The position numbers and the translations under genes are program-made. DNA of 35,956 bases from Pseudomonadota bacterium (GTDB lineage: Bacteria > Verrucomicrobiota > Verrucomicrobiia > Limisphaerales > SXTU01). The stretch's first letter is position 1; each line of letters begins with the position of its first letter. Shown here piece by piece: positions 16,262 through 23,823 of the stretch. The notes beneath the pieces are model-generated. The model was not told the DNA's origin and did no database searches. It saw nothing but the letters and a program-made list of their open reading frames with translations. The stretch spans positions 1-35,956 of the forward strand of contig RFSE01000042.1 of assembly GCA_009924135.1 (NCBI GenBank), written 5' to 3'.

Positions 16262-16293
16262 CACCTTTGTGTACTTAGTGCCTTTGTGGTTTA
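16262..16293. repeat. CTTTGTG-type short repeat copy
   Basis: The space between rlmI and the hydrolase gene carries CTTTGTGTACTTAGTGCCTT followed by TGTGGTTTAA, the inverted reading of an AACCACAAAGGCAC-like sequence. It resembles the CGCAAAGAACACAAAG and CACAGAGGCACAGAG units found at 22.4 and 23.3-23.6 kb. No terminator or RNA gene is apparent here. Confidence 0.5.
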
Positions 16294-16308
16294 ACAGAAT
16301 CGGTCCGC

Positions 16309-18255
16309 TTATGGGATTATCGTGACCGGGCGCGGGGCCACGAGGGCGCGCAATTGCGGCACGTCGAACTGCTCCAACAAGCCGAAGCAGAACATCTCCG
16401 GCTGCCGGTCCACGCCCAGGTTTTGGCCGATGATTTCCTTGAGGCTGCCGAGGGGCCTGTGCACTTCGAGAGCCGCGATCGCCTTCTCTTCCAGAGCAGC
16501 GGCCACGGTGGAGAACACACTTGCGCGGGGGCCGACGCTGATCAGTTTCGACGGACCGAACTTGCGGGAGTCGGCCAGCCAACGGGCGGCGGCGGTAACC
16601 TGGCTGGCTTGCAACCCCAGCGGGCGGTCCCCCACGGCGGCCACTAGCATGGCGAAGAGGAAATCCATTTTCGCGATGCGCGATTCGCCGAAGTAGAAGG
16701 GGTCCACAACCACGACGCGTCGGCCTTCGCCAAGCAGTTGATCCACTTCGGCAGCCAGTGCCCGGCGGCCACCTTCACCCACGAGCAGCACGGTTTCCCG
16801 TGGCGTACCGTGCGTAAACTCCACGGCTGGTAAGGTCCAAGCTCCACCCATCTTCAATCGCCATGAAGTCATGGTGATTCCGTTGGTGGTCTCCGTACCT
16901 GCCAATTCGGCGGTGACGTCGTAGCGCTTGGCTCGCACCACACCGCCCAGCAGTCCGCGTTGAGTGGCCTGCCAGTGGGCCAGATTCGCGGGCGTCAGCG
17001 GCTTGGATTCGCTGGCGCGGGGCAAACCTTGTGCCAGCCGTGTGGCGATCTGGTTGAAGTCCAAATTATCGGCTGGCAGGGACACCGCGAGTTCCTCGGG
17101 TTTCTTCACTTCGCTTTCGGCGGGAATTTCCTTCGCGTCAAACTTCGGATCACCCGGGAAGAAGGTGTCACCCACCATGCGATAGAGGGTTTCCCGGTTG
17201 TCCTGTTCGAAGTTATGGGTGCCGGGAACGAGGTTGTTGTGCCAGCGGAGTTGTTTCTCCGCCTTGAACAGTTTGTACACCGGCCCGGCGGCATCGAGGA
17301 GCGGTTGAAGCGCGTGATCGGTGGCGAAGCAGCAGTTGTCCTTGGCATTGTAAGTGAGCAGGGCGCCGCGCGGGGCGAGCATGGCCGTGAGGTGGGCGTA
17401 ATCGGCGACAGAGGCCAGATCGCTCGGGGTCTGCTCCGAGTCACCCAGATCTGAGAAGTTCCGCGCCCGCGTGCGGAAGCTGGAGTAGCCGGCGACAGGA
17501 TTCGCCAGGGTCACGCGCGTGTCCAAAGAACTGATGAAGATCGTCTGCCAGCCGCCGCCGGAAAGGCCGCTCACGGCCACGCGCTTGGAGTCGGCCTCAG
17601 GCAGCGCCAGCAGGAGATCCAGTCCGCGCGCCATGGCGAGGTAGAAGGGCGCAATCCCGCTCGTGCCGCACAGGTCGAGCTGGTTCATCGCGTAATGCGC
17701 GAAGCCGGGGCTGCGGAGCTGGCCCATGTTGAGCCATTCCGTGTTGAGGGTGATCACGCCGCGTTTGGCGAGATTGATGCAGCGAATTTGTTTGTAGGGC
17801 GCGGCTTTGCCGACGGAGTCATGACCGTTGACTGTGAGATGGACGGGAACCTTGCCGGTGAGCTTCTCGGGCAGGTAGAGCAGGGCGGGAATCCACAGTC
17901 CCGGCAACGCCTCGTAACGAACCTTGCGGATCGAGTAGCCGGGCCCGCCGGGAATGGTGTCCTGCCACTCGACTTTCGTCGACGCGGTGCGCCAGGTGCG
18001 CGCCTCGCCGCGAAATACGACTTGATCAAGTACGTCCTTGCGCAGGCGGTCGGCCTCCTTTTGCCAGGCGTCCGCCGAGGTGGGGCGGGGCATGAGCGGC
18101 ACCCGGTCCTCGGTGTAAGCCTGCACTTCGGCCAACGCGAGGTTTGGGCCGATGATGTCGCGGGCAAGCAGTGGGGTGAGCAGGCTCGTCTGCGCGAAGG
18201 TGGAGACAAGGCTCGCGCCGAAGGCAAGAATGGAAACGAGCGAGACGGGTTTCAT
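16309..18255 (-). CDS. Exported two-domain alpha/beta hydrolase (acetylxylan-esterase-like)
   Basis: A 648-residue exported protein. Residues 1-23 (MKPVSLVSILAFGASLVSTF) form a signal peptide. The first hydrolase domain (about 100-400) has the nucleophile motif GLSGGGWQT with Ser232 and a likely catalytic His347 in VPGTHNFEQDN, as in acetylxylan esterase and dipeptidyl-peptidase-like enzymes of this phylum. A second half (about 470-648) again looks like an alpha/beta hydrolase (VLLVGEGGRRALAAEVDQLL, RRVVVVDPFYFGES), but its nucleophile region reads SVGPRASVFSTVAAAL without a clear GxSxG, so it appears inactive. The ATG at 18255 was chosen because it starts the signal peptide. The gene lies 49 bp after thiS on the same strand. 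Substrate unknown; an ester of polysaccharide is plausible. Confidence 0.82.
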   Translation of the reverse strand: MKPVSLVSILAFGASLVSTFAQTSLLTPLLARDIIGPNLALAEVQAYTEDRVPLMPRPTSADAWQKEADRLRKDVLDQVVFRGEARTWRTASTKVEWQDTIPGGPGYSIRKVRYEALPGLWIPALLYLPEKLTGKVPVHLTVNGHDSVGKAAPYKQIRCINLAKRGVITLNTEWLNMGQLRSPGFAHYAMNQLDLCGTSGIAPFYLAMARGLDLLLALPEADSKRVAVSGLSGGGWQTIFISSLDTRVTLANPVAGYSSFRTRARNFSDLGDSEQTPSDLASVADYAHLTAMLAPRGALLTYNAKDNCCFATDHALQPLLDAAGPVYKLFKAEKQLRWHNNLVPGTHNFEQDNRETLYRMVGDTFFPGDPKFDAKEIPAESEVKKPEELAVSLPADNLDFNQIATRLAQGLPRASESKPLTPANLAHWQATQRGLLGGVVRAKRYDVTAELAGTETTNGITMTSWRLKMGGAWTLPAVEFTHGTPRETVLLVGEGGRRALAAEVDQLLGEGRRVVVVDPFYFGESRIAKMDFLFAMLVAAVGDRPLGLQASQVTAAARWLADSRKFGPSKLISVGPRASVFSTVAAALEEKAIAALEVHRPLGSLKEIIGQNLGVDRQPEMFCFGLLEQFDVPQLRALVAPRPVTIIP

Positions 18256-18304
18256 GCCCCCGATCATGCGATGATCCGGGACCGACGGCAACACTCCGAA
18301 GTAA

Positions 18305-18517
18305 TCACCCGCCCGCGACGATGCGGACGATTTCCAACCGGTCGCCGGGTTGCAGCATCCGGCGGGAAAAATCCGAGGGCGATACCGCGTCGCCATTGTG
18401 CTCCACGACCACGCTGCGCGGGAGCAACTGCTGGGCGTGAAGAAACGCCTCGATCGTGCAGGGCAGGGCGGCGGGCACTGCGCGTCCGTTGGCAATGACG
18501 TGGGGTAACTCGGTCAT
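18305..18517 (-). CDS. thiS: Sulfur carrier protein ThiS
   Basis: A 70-residue ubiquitin-like protein ending in the functional Gly-Gly (IVRIVAGG), whose thiocarboxylate supplies sulfur for the thiazole ring of thiamine. The beta-grasp pattern is recognisable: an N-terminal strand with the ANGRAV turn, TIEAFLHAQQLLPRSVVVEHNGDAV split over the helix and next strand, and PGDRLEIV before the tail. The length is normal (65-70). The ATG at 18517 lies 4 bases after the stop of the LIM/DA1-like gene. ThiH is encoded two genes upstream. ThiG, the partner of ThiH and acceptor of the ThiS sulfur, is not in this window and must be elsewhere if the pathway is complete. Confidence 0.92.
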   Translation of the reverse strand: MTELPHVIANGRAVPAALPCTIEAFLHAQQLLPRSVVVEHNGDAVSPSDFSRRMLQPGDRLEIVRIVAGG

Positions 18518-18521
18518 GTGC

Positions 18522-19613
18522 CTACTTCTCGCCCAAGCGGAGCGTTTGCTTCTCGCCGTCCACGGTGATGGTCACCGAACTGGTCTGCACTTCTTCCAGA
18601 CGGACCCGCCGGCGCTTGCCATCGATGAGCATGGACAGTTCCATGCCTGGCTCGAAGCGCTCGCCGTTGATGAACGCCGTGGTTCGTTTGGCCGTGCGCG
18701 AGAGGGAGCGCAGTTCAAGCTTCGTTGCCGGCGGCGGCGGGGGGCGCAGTTCCACCGGCCCTGCCGGTTTGGCGTCCGGCGCATCAGAAGCAGTCAGGCC
18801 GGTGGCCGGGGGCAGCGTTGCCGCCGTGCCGGTGCGCACCCATTGCACGACGCCGGGCACGCCCTCGCGGGCGTTGAACTCCAATGCGGCCAGGATCACG
18901 CCTTTCGTGTAGGGATTGGCCTTGATGCGTGCGGTCTCGTTCGTGTCGTTGCGGCGTACGGCAAGCTTGTAGGCGAACAGTTCACACAGCGCTTCGCGGG
19001 TGTCGGGATCCAGCGTGCGCTCGGGCTTCAGATTTTCCGTGAGCCAGAGGTGGCCCAGCTCGTGGGCGCACGTGGAAAGCGTCTGCGCCCGAGGTTGTGC
19101 GCTCAACAGGACGACGTTGTGGGCAAAGGATTCGCCGATGGGACGGCTGAGGGAAAAGCCCAGGCGGTGCATCGCCCCGGCGGCGTTGGTGTTGGCACGT
19201 TTGTCCGTGAAATCCAGGTTGAAGAGCATGGCCACATTGATCTGGGGCGAGCGCAGATCAATCGCTCCCTCGGAAAGGTCGCGCAGTTCAGTGCGGGCCA
19301 GGGCGAAGAGCTTGCGGCCTTCCTCCTCGGTGAGCACGACGTTGGGGGCATCCGTCTTGCAAATGAACCGGCCGTCCTCGGTCTTGATGAAGCCATCCTT
19401 CACGGGCAGCTTGCACACGGCACACCGGGAAGGCAGTTGTTCGCACTCGGCGCAGATGGTGTTGGTCTCGTGGAGGGTGAAATACTTGCCGGTGATGGGC
19501 TTCCCGCAGACGACGCACGTCAGCGGGCCAGTCGGTGTGGCGGGTGCGGCCGACGCGGTCGGGAGCAGCCCGAGACAGCCGAGCCAGACGGCGAGGAGCA
19601 GAAGCGGTTTCAT
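18522..19613 (-). CDS. Secreted LIM-like zinc-finger / DA1-like metallopeptidase
   Basis: A 363-residue exported protein. Residues 1-23 (ending PTASAA) form a signal peptide. Residues 33-88 are a LIM-like double zinc site: C33-x2-C36-x17-C54-x2-C57, then C64-x2-C67-x17-C85-x2-D88. The following region resembles the DA1 peptidase domain of plant growth regulators, with HELGH at 184-188 (zincin motif) and E207 or E211 in TREALCELFAYKLA as the probable third ligand. A proline-rich linker leads to a small beta-rich C-terminal domain (FINGERFEPGMELSML, VTITVDGEKQTLRLGEK). The ATG at 19613 follows the thiH stop by 2 bases; a GTG at 19619 overlapping that stop is an alternative. Zinc peptidase activity is inferred. 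A link to thiamine synthesis is not evident despite the position. Confidence 0.82.
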   Translation of the reverse strand: MKPLLLLAVWLGCLGLLPTASAAPATPTGPLTCVVCGKPITGKYFTLHETNTICAECEQLPSRCAVCKLPVKDGFIKTEDGRFICKTDAPNVVLTEEEGRKLFALARTELRDLSEGAIDLRSPQINVAMLFNLDFTDKRANTNAAGAMHRLGFSLSRPIGESFAHNVVLLSAQPRAQTLSTCAHELGHLWLTENLKPERTLDPDTREALCELFAYKLAVRRNDTNETARIKANPYTKGVILAALEFNAREGVPGVVQWVRTGTAATLPPATGLTASDAPDAKPAGPVELRPPPPPATKLELRSLSRTAKRTTAFINGERFEPGMELSMLIDGKRRRVRLEEVQTSSVTITVDGEKQTLRLGEK

Positions 19614-19615
19614 GG

Positions 19616-20818
19616 TCACGCACTCAACGCCGCGTCCCAGTCTTTCCAGACCGGCTCGTAACCCAGGCGGCGGATGAGGGCGGCAATCTCCTCTGGCGAA
19701 CGTTCGTCCGCAATTTCAAACTGACCCGTGGCATTGGTCGAACGGCCCGAGACCGCGGCCCATTCGCTCGCGCCCGTGGCGAGTTCCACAATGCGGCCGC
19801 GTTCGGTGCGGTGAATGTTCTCGCGCCCCGCGCCGGTGTAACCGCCTGGTTCCGTGTGACTGCCGGCGCTGGCGAGCGTGATGCCCAGCGGGAAAAGCCC
19901 GTCACGCAATTGTGCCGGCTCACGCGTCGAGAGCACGAGGCCGACATCCGGCAGCAGCAGGCGGAACGCGGCGACCAGCTGCACCAGCTCGCGATCCGTC
20001 ATGGAGGTCAACGGTTGGAACTCCCCGGCGCAGGGGCGCAGGCGCGGGAGGGAGATGGTCACCTGGGCCTTCCAGCAGTGCCGGAGCAAATACAGCGCGT
20101 GCGCCGCCACGCTCAACGCTTCGCGCCGCCAGTCGGCCAGACCATAAAGCGCCCCGATGCCCAGCCGGCGGAATCCGGCGGTGTAGGCGCGCTCGGCCGT
20201 TTCCAGCCGCCAGTCGAAGTTGCGCTTCGGCCCCGCTGTGTGCATCTGCTCGTAGATCGCGCGGTCGTACGTTTCCTGATACACGACCAGGCCCTCCGCG
20301 CCGGCCGCGACGATGGGCCGGTATTCCTCCGTCTCCATGGGGCCCACTTCGAGCGAGAGACTGGGCCACTCGGCGTGCAAGGCCTTCACGCAGGCCGCGA
20401 GGTAATCGCCGGAAACGAACTTGGGATGTTCCCCCGCGACCAGCAACAGGTTGCGGAATCCCTGCTCGTGCAACGAACGCGCCTCGCGCCGGACTTCCTC
20501 GACGGCCAGGGTGACCCGCAGGATCGGGTTGTCGCGCGAGAAGCCGCAGTACGCGCAGTTGTTGATGCACTCGTTGGAGAGGTAAAGCGGGGCAAAAAGC
20601 CGGATGACTTTGCCGAAGCGCTGTTGCGTGAGCGCCTGCGAGCGGCGGCACAGGGTTTCGAGCAACGGGGCCGCCGCCGGCGAGATCAACCGGGCGAAAT
20701 CCTCCAGCGACTTCTGCGACCGGCCCAAGGCCGCCTGCGCCTCGGCCAGGGATGACTCACGGGCGGCTTGCTCCAGGGCGGGCAATGGCAGGGCGTTGAA
20801 CTCGGCGACAAAACTCAT
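19616..20818 (-). CDS. thiH: 2-iminoacetate synthase ThiH (radical SAM)
   Basis: A 400-residue radical SAM enzyme that cleaves tyrosine to dehydroglycine (2-iminoacetate) and p-cresol for thiazole formation in anaerobic-type thiamine synthesis. The cluster motif is C84-x3-C88-x2-C91 (CINNCAYC), preceded by IRLFAPLYLSNE and followed by GFSRDNPILR, LLVAGEHPKFVSGDYL, VGPMETEEY and VVYQETYDRAIYEQMHTAG, all typical of ThiH. The C-terminal half has the ThiH-like ISLPRLRPCAGEF and STREPAQLRDGLFPLGITLA. The ATG at 20818 is preferred to a GTG at 20827. Tight spacing to the next gene suggests an operon with the LIM/DA1-like gene and thiS; hisS lies 84 bp upstream. HydG and MqnE-like enzymes are less likely given the nearby thiS. 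Confidence 0.92.
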   Translation of the reverse strand: MSFVAEFNALPLPALEQAARESSLAEAQAALGRSQKSLEDFARLISPAAAPLLETLCRRSQALTQQRFGKVIRLFAPLYLSNECINNCAYCGFSRDNPILRVTLAVEEVRREARSLHEQGFRNLLLVAGEHPKFVSGDYLAACVKALHAEWPSLSLEVGPMETEEYRPIVAAGAEGLVVYQETYDRAIYEQMHTAGPKRNFDWRLETAERAYTAGFRRLGIGALYGLADWRREALSVAAHALYLLRHCWKAQVTISLPRLRPCAGEFQPLTSMTDRELVQLVAAFRLLLPDVGLVLSTREPAQLRDGLFPLGITLASAGSHTEPGGYTGAGRENIHRTERGRIVELATGASEWAAVSGRSTNATGQFEIADERSPEEIAALIRRLGYEPVWKDWDAALSA

Positions 20819-20902
20819 TGGCAACACGGTAACAGCGGACGCCTCAGGGGCAAGCGCCCCGTTGCGACTTTTCGGCTTGGCCCGGTGCTGCAGGGACTCT
20901 GG

Positions 20903-22168
20903 TCAAGGCTTTGCCCCAAGCCGCACGGCTACTTCACCCGGCGCAACGACATTTTCCGTGCGCGTGGCGAGGTGCTTCACTCGCGCCACCACCGCGCCAT
21001 CGGGCTGGCGTTCCAGGCGGACGGTGTGGGCGGCGTTCAGTTCGAGGGCGCGCTTGAACTGTTTGTCGCCCTTGGCCGGCGTGAGGCTGAACTCGGTGGG
21101 CAGGGCGGCCTCCCGGAGTTGTTGCACGACCCGCAGCGACTCGGCGCGGAGGGTTTCGTCCTCGATGAGCACGTAGGCCGCGAGGCCGGCGGTGAAGGCC
21201 GGGAGCAGGCCGCGCGATTTCAGCAGCTCGAATAGCACCACGTCACCCATGCCGAAACCCAGCGCGGGGAGGTCCACCTTGCCGCCGCTCACCTGCTTGA
21301 TGAGTTGATCGTACCGGCCGCCGCCGCAGATGGCGCGGAACTCGCCCTTGATGTCAAAGGCTTCGAACACCGGCCCAGTGTAATAGGCCAATCCGCGGAT
21401 GACCCCGTAATCGATACGGACAAATTCGCGCAAACCGCGCGCGGTGAGCTGGTCCAGGATGAGTTGCAGCTCGGCGTTGGGCTGGCCCCCGGTGATGAAC
21501 GCCTGCACTTCCTCCAGCTTGAAGCCCAGCGGGGCGAGCAGGGCGGCACTGTCCTCGGCGCGGTTGCGTTCCAGCTTGTCCACCACCTGGAAGAAATCGT
21601 AGGCCTTCGTGGCGTCCGGGCAGCGGCTGGCGAAGAACTCCGTCCACGCGTTGCGGCTGCTCAGGCGCACGACGAAGTCCGCGCTGGTCAGGCCCAGGGC
21701 GCGCAAGGTGTCGATAAGCAACGCGACCAGCTCGGCATCGGCCGCACGGTCGTTCTCGCCGATGATGTCGCAGTTGAGCTGGAAGTGCTCGCGCTTGCGC
21801 CCCTTCTGCTGCTTCTCGTAGCGGAAGAGCTGCGGGATGGAGAACCACTTGAACGGCTTCTTGTAGGCGCGTTCCTGGGCGGCCGCCATGCGGGCCAGCG
21901 TGGGCGTCATCTCGGGCCGCATCGCCACCGCGCGCTTGCCCTTGTCCTCGAAGTTGAAGAGCTGGGCGACGATCTCGTCACCGGACTTGTTGGTGTACAG
22001 CTCCAACGGTTCCAGCGGCGGGCCGTCGTATTCGCGGAAGCCATAACGGCGGGCGACGGCGCGCCACGTATCGAAGATGTGGTTGCGGGCATCCATGCTC
22101 CACAATTCATCTTTCGTCGGCGGCAGCGGTTCGGGGTAAAAGTCCCGGAAGCCAGGCAAGCGTTCCAT
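20903..22168 (-). CDS. hisS: Histidyl-tRNA synthetase
   Basis: A 421-residue class II aminoacyl-tRNA synthetase that charges tRNA-His. Visible motifs are PGFRDFYPE at the N-terminus, motif 1 with YDGPPLEPLELY, RPEMTPTLAR, motif 2 FRYEKQQKGRKREHFQLNCD, the His-specific RGLAYYTGPVFEAF and GGGRYDQLIK, motif 3 LPALGFGMGDVVL, and a C-terminal anticodon-binding domain (residues about 325-421). Length and order are normal. The ATG at 22168 opens the protein directly before the conserved N-terminus. It is divergent from the DUF2490 gene; a TTGACA-like hexamer exists upstream without a matching -10. It may be followed by thiH in the same transcript. Confidence 0.96.
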   Translation of the reverse strand: MERLPGFRDFYPEPLPPTKDELWSMDARNHIFDTWRAVARRYGFREYDGPPLEPLELYTNKSGDEIVAQLFNFEDKGKRAVAMRPEMTPTLARMAAAQERAYKKPFKWFSIPQLFRYEKQQKGRKREHFQLNCDIIGENDRAADAELVALLIDTLRALGLTSADFVVRLSSRNAWTEFFASRCPDATKAYDFFQVVDKLERNRAEDSAALLAPLGFKLEEVQAFITGGQPNAELQLILDQLTARGLREFVRIDYGVIRGLAYYTGPVFEAFDIKGEFRAICGGGRYDQLIKQVSGGKVDLPALGFGMGDVVLFELLKSRGLLPAFTAGLAAYVLIEDETLRAESLRVVQQLREAALPTEFSLTPAKGDKQFKRALELNAAHTVRLERQPDGAVVARVKHLATRTENVVAPGEVAVRLGAKP

Positions 22169-22361
22169 AGAGCCGTGGACTATGCGGAAGCGGGGCCGTT
22201 CGGATAAAGGAGAAAAACTGGCCTAGGTTTGTGTCAATGCTTGCCGCCGGAGCCAAGCTAGCCAACATTTGGTTCGCCGTACCAGGGGCAGGAGGGATAA
22301 CCGATTTTTCCAACGACCATCCCGTCTCGCCCAGGCTGAATGCTTATGAGTGCGATCAACC

Positions 22362-22545
22362 AAAAATCCGCCGGTGAATTTGCCGCGAAGGAACGCAAAG
22401 AGCACAAAGAAAGGCACTGCCGGCATCGAACGATTCACTCAACGGGGCAACAGATTTCCAGACCGAAGCGGACTGCTTTCGGCTCACTCTTTGCGTTCCT
22501 TGCGCCCTTTCGTGGCTCTCCAAAAGTGCTTTCCAGGAACAACCA
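22362..22545. repeat. Copy 1 of a ~185-bp repeat with inverted ends
   Basis: This stretch, in the otherwise gene-free space 22169-22525, is homologous to 23296-23489. Shared blocks include TTTGCCGCGAA-GAACGCAAAG-CACAAAG at the left and GCGCCCTTTCG-GGCTCTCCA and GCTTTCCAGG at the right. The left GCCGCGAARGAACGCAAAG and the right CTTTGCG/CGCCCTTTCGYGGC read as inverted ends, so the element is MITE-like. The right end contains the likely GTG start (22526) of the DUF2490 gene. Confidence 0.75.
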
Positions 22546-23230
22546 ACGATCTTCGGGTCGGTCCGGTTTTCATCTCCTGACGGCGCTTTGCGCGGCGGGC
22601 TTGATCCTGCTGGGCGGCCGGGGCACGGCGTCGGCCACCGAGGATTTCCAGAGCTGGCATGGGTTCAACTGGAAGGTCTGGCAGACGAACGAAGTGACGG
22701 CTTCGCTGTATGGTGAGGTGCGCTTCCGGGAGAACGCGTCGCAACTTTACCAGTCGCTGTTGAGTCCCCGGCTGGTCTGGCATGCGCATCCGAATGTGGA
22801 CCTCGGGCTGAACTACACCTGGTTCGCGAACCGGACCGGCACCGGGCTGTTCGCGGATACGCACCGGCTGGAAACCGAGGTCAACCCGCATTTCAAGCTC
22901 GCCGACTGGCTGGAGTTCCACAGCCGCAACCGGCTCGAAATTTATTGGCTGGATGGCGTGCAAAACGAACGCTACCGGAGCCGCAACCGGCTGCAGTTGA
23001 CCGCGCCGCTCACGGGCCTCGGACCGCTGGAGTCGGTGTATTGCAACAACGAGTTCTGGTACGAATTTTACCGCATGGATTACACGCTGAACCGCGCCGT
23101 GCCGCTGGGCCTGAATTTCCACGTTGCCGGCAGGACGCATCTCGCCGTGTTCTACATGATCCAGTCCTCGAAGCAGACCACCGGCCACTGGGATCAGGCG
23201 CACATCCTGGGTACGACGGTTTCGTTTTAA
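22526..23230 (+). CDS. DUF2490-family outer-membrane-type protein
   Basis: A 234-residue exported protein with the features of the DUF2490 family, predicted beta-barrel proteins of unknown role. From the GTG at 22526 the sequence gives a basic n-region (MLSRNNQRSSGRSG), a hydrophobic core (HLLTALCAAGLILLGG) and a cleavage-like TASA-TEDF. The mature part alternates hydrophobic and polar residues as expected of barrel strands (LYGEVRFRE, VDLGLNYTWFAN, WLEFHSRNRLEIYW) and ends in a C-terminal aromatic, TTVSF, typical of outer-membrane proteins. An ATG at 22340 is in frame and would add 62 residues, but those are encoded by a repeat element and are unlike the family. Therefore the GTG is chosen. 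Its start region is part of the repeat. Confidence 0.78.
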   Translation: MLSRNNQRSSGRSGFHLLTALCAAGLILLGGRGTASATEDFQSWHGFNWKVWQTNEVTASLYGEVRFRENASQLYQSLLSPRLVWHAHPNVDLGLNYTWFANRTGTGLFADTHRLETEVNPHFKLADWLEFHSRNRLEIYWLDGVQNERYRSRNRLQLTAPLTGLGPLESVYCNNEFWYEFYRMDYTLNRAVPLGLNFHVAGRTHLAVFYMIQSSKQTTGHWDQAHILGTTVSF

Positions 23231-23295
23231 ACTAAAAGCCGCAGTTCAACCACGGATGGACACGGATGAACACGGATGGGCAGGATGTATAATCC

Positions 23296-23489
23296 TAAAA
23301 TCCGCAATTGATTTGCCGCGAAAGAACGCAAAGAACACAAAGCGAAGCCCTGCCTGCCATGAAGCGATCGCTTAACAGTTCCCTCAGCCGGTGAACCGAT
23401 TGCCAGACCCAATTGGATCGATTGCGGCTCACTCGATGCGCCCTTTGCGCCCTTTCGCGGCTCTCCAACAGCGCTTTCCAGGTTGAACC
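23296..23489. repeat. Copy 2 of the ~185-bp repeat with inverted ends
   Basis: Homologous along its length to 22362-22545, with both ends and the blocks GGCTCACTC and CGCTTTCCAGG retained. It is not followed by a gene here, in contrast to copy 1. Confidence 0.75.
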
Positions 23490-23614
23490 ACAGAGGCACA
23501 GAGAACACAGAGGGGGATCAGGAAAGCAGGAAGGCAGGAAGGGAGACTGCATATTTCCTGCCTTCCTGATTTGGAATGGTCTTCCTCGGTGTCCTCTGTG
23601 CCTCTGTGGTTGAA
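23483..23614. repeat. 132-bp hairpin built from CACAGAGGCACAGAG-type arms
   Basis: The 31-bp arms (23483-23513 and 23584-23614) are inverted copies with 28 matching positions. A second inner pair, ATCAGGAAAGCAGGAA (23517-23532) with 23555-23570, lies inside, leaving a loop of about 20 bases. It could form a cruciform or a long RNA hairpin; no T-run follows. Confidence 0.75.
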
Positions 23615-23823
23615 CTGCGGTTTCCAGGTTCATCGGTGTTTATCCGTGGTTCCACTCTTTCAACTGCGGAATCTAGGATAATGAACCGGTTACGCAAACT
23701 GGTTACCGGCTGGCTAAGTTCCCCAACGCAGCGCTGGAACGTCCTGCCCATCCGTGTCATCCGCGAAATCTGCGGTTTCAACTTCAGACTTCGGGATGAA
23801 GCGACGCGGGTATCGGGATTGCT

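Larger units (their letters stand above)
23231..23823. repeat. Gene-free nest of nested inverted repeats
   Basis: No gene was found here. Inverted pairs include CCGCAGTTCAACCAC (23239-23253) with 23606-23620; a CACGGATG-type block (23248-23271) with 23628-23651 (21 of 24); ACACGGATGGGCAGGA (23270-23285) with 23742-23757 (exact); and TAATCCTA-AATCCGCAATTGA around 23290-23312 with 23662-23685. Inside them are the second copy of the 185-bp repeat and a long hairpin, listed separately. The CACGGATG units resemble the CACAGATG ends of the GxxExxY cassette at 11.4-11.9 kb. Confidence 0.8.

Noticed and set aside
22232..22237. TTGACA-like -35 element upstream of hisS
   Set aside because: No -10-like hexamer occurs at 16-18 bases from it on the minus strand.
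22340..22525. Upstream ATG as the start of the DUF2490 protein
   Set aside because: The extra 62 residues come from the repeat element and would bury the signal peptide; the GTG at 22526 gives a proper signal peptide.
23248..23283. Short direct CACGGATG units as a CRISPR array
   Set aside because: The units are 8-10 bases apart without spacers, part of longer inverted arms, and no cas gene is present.
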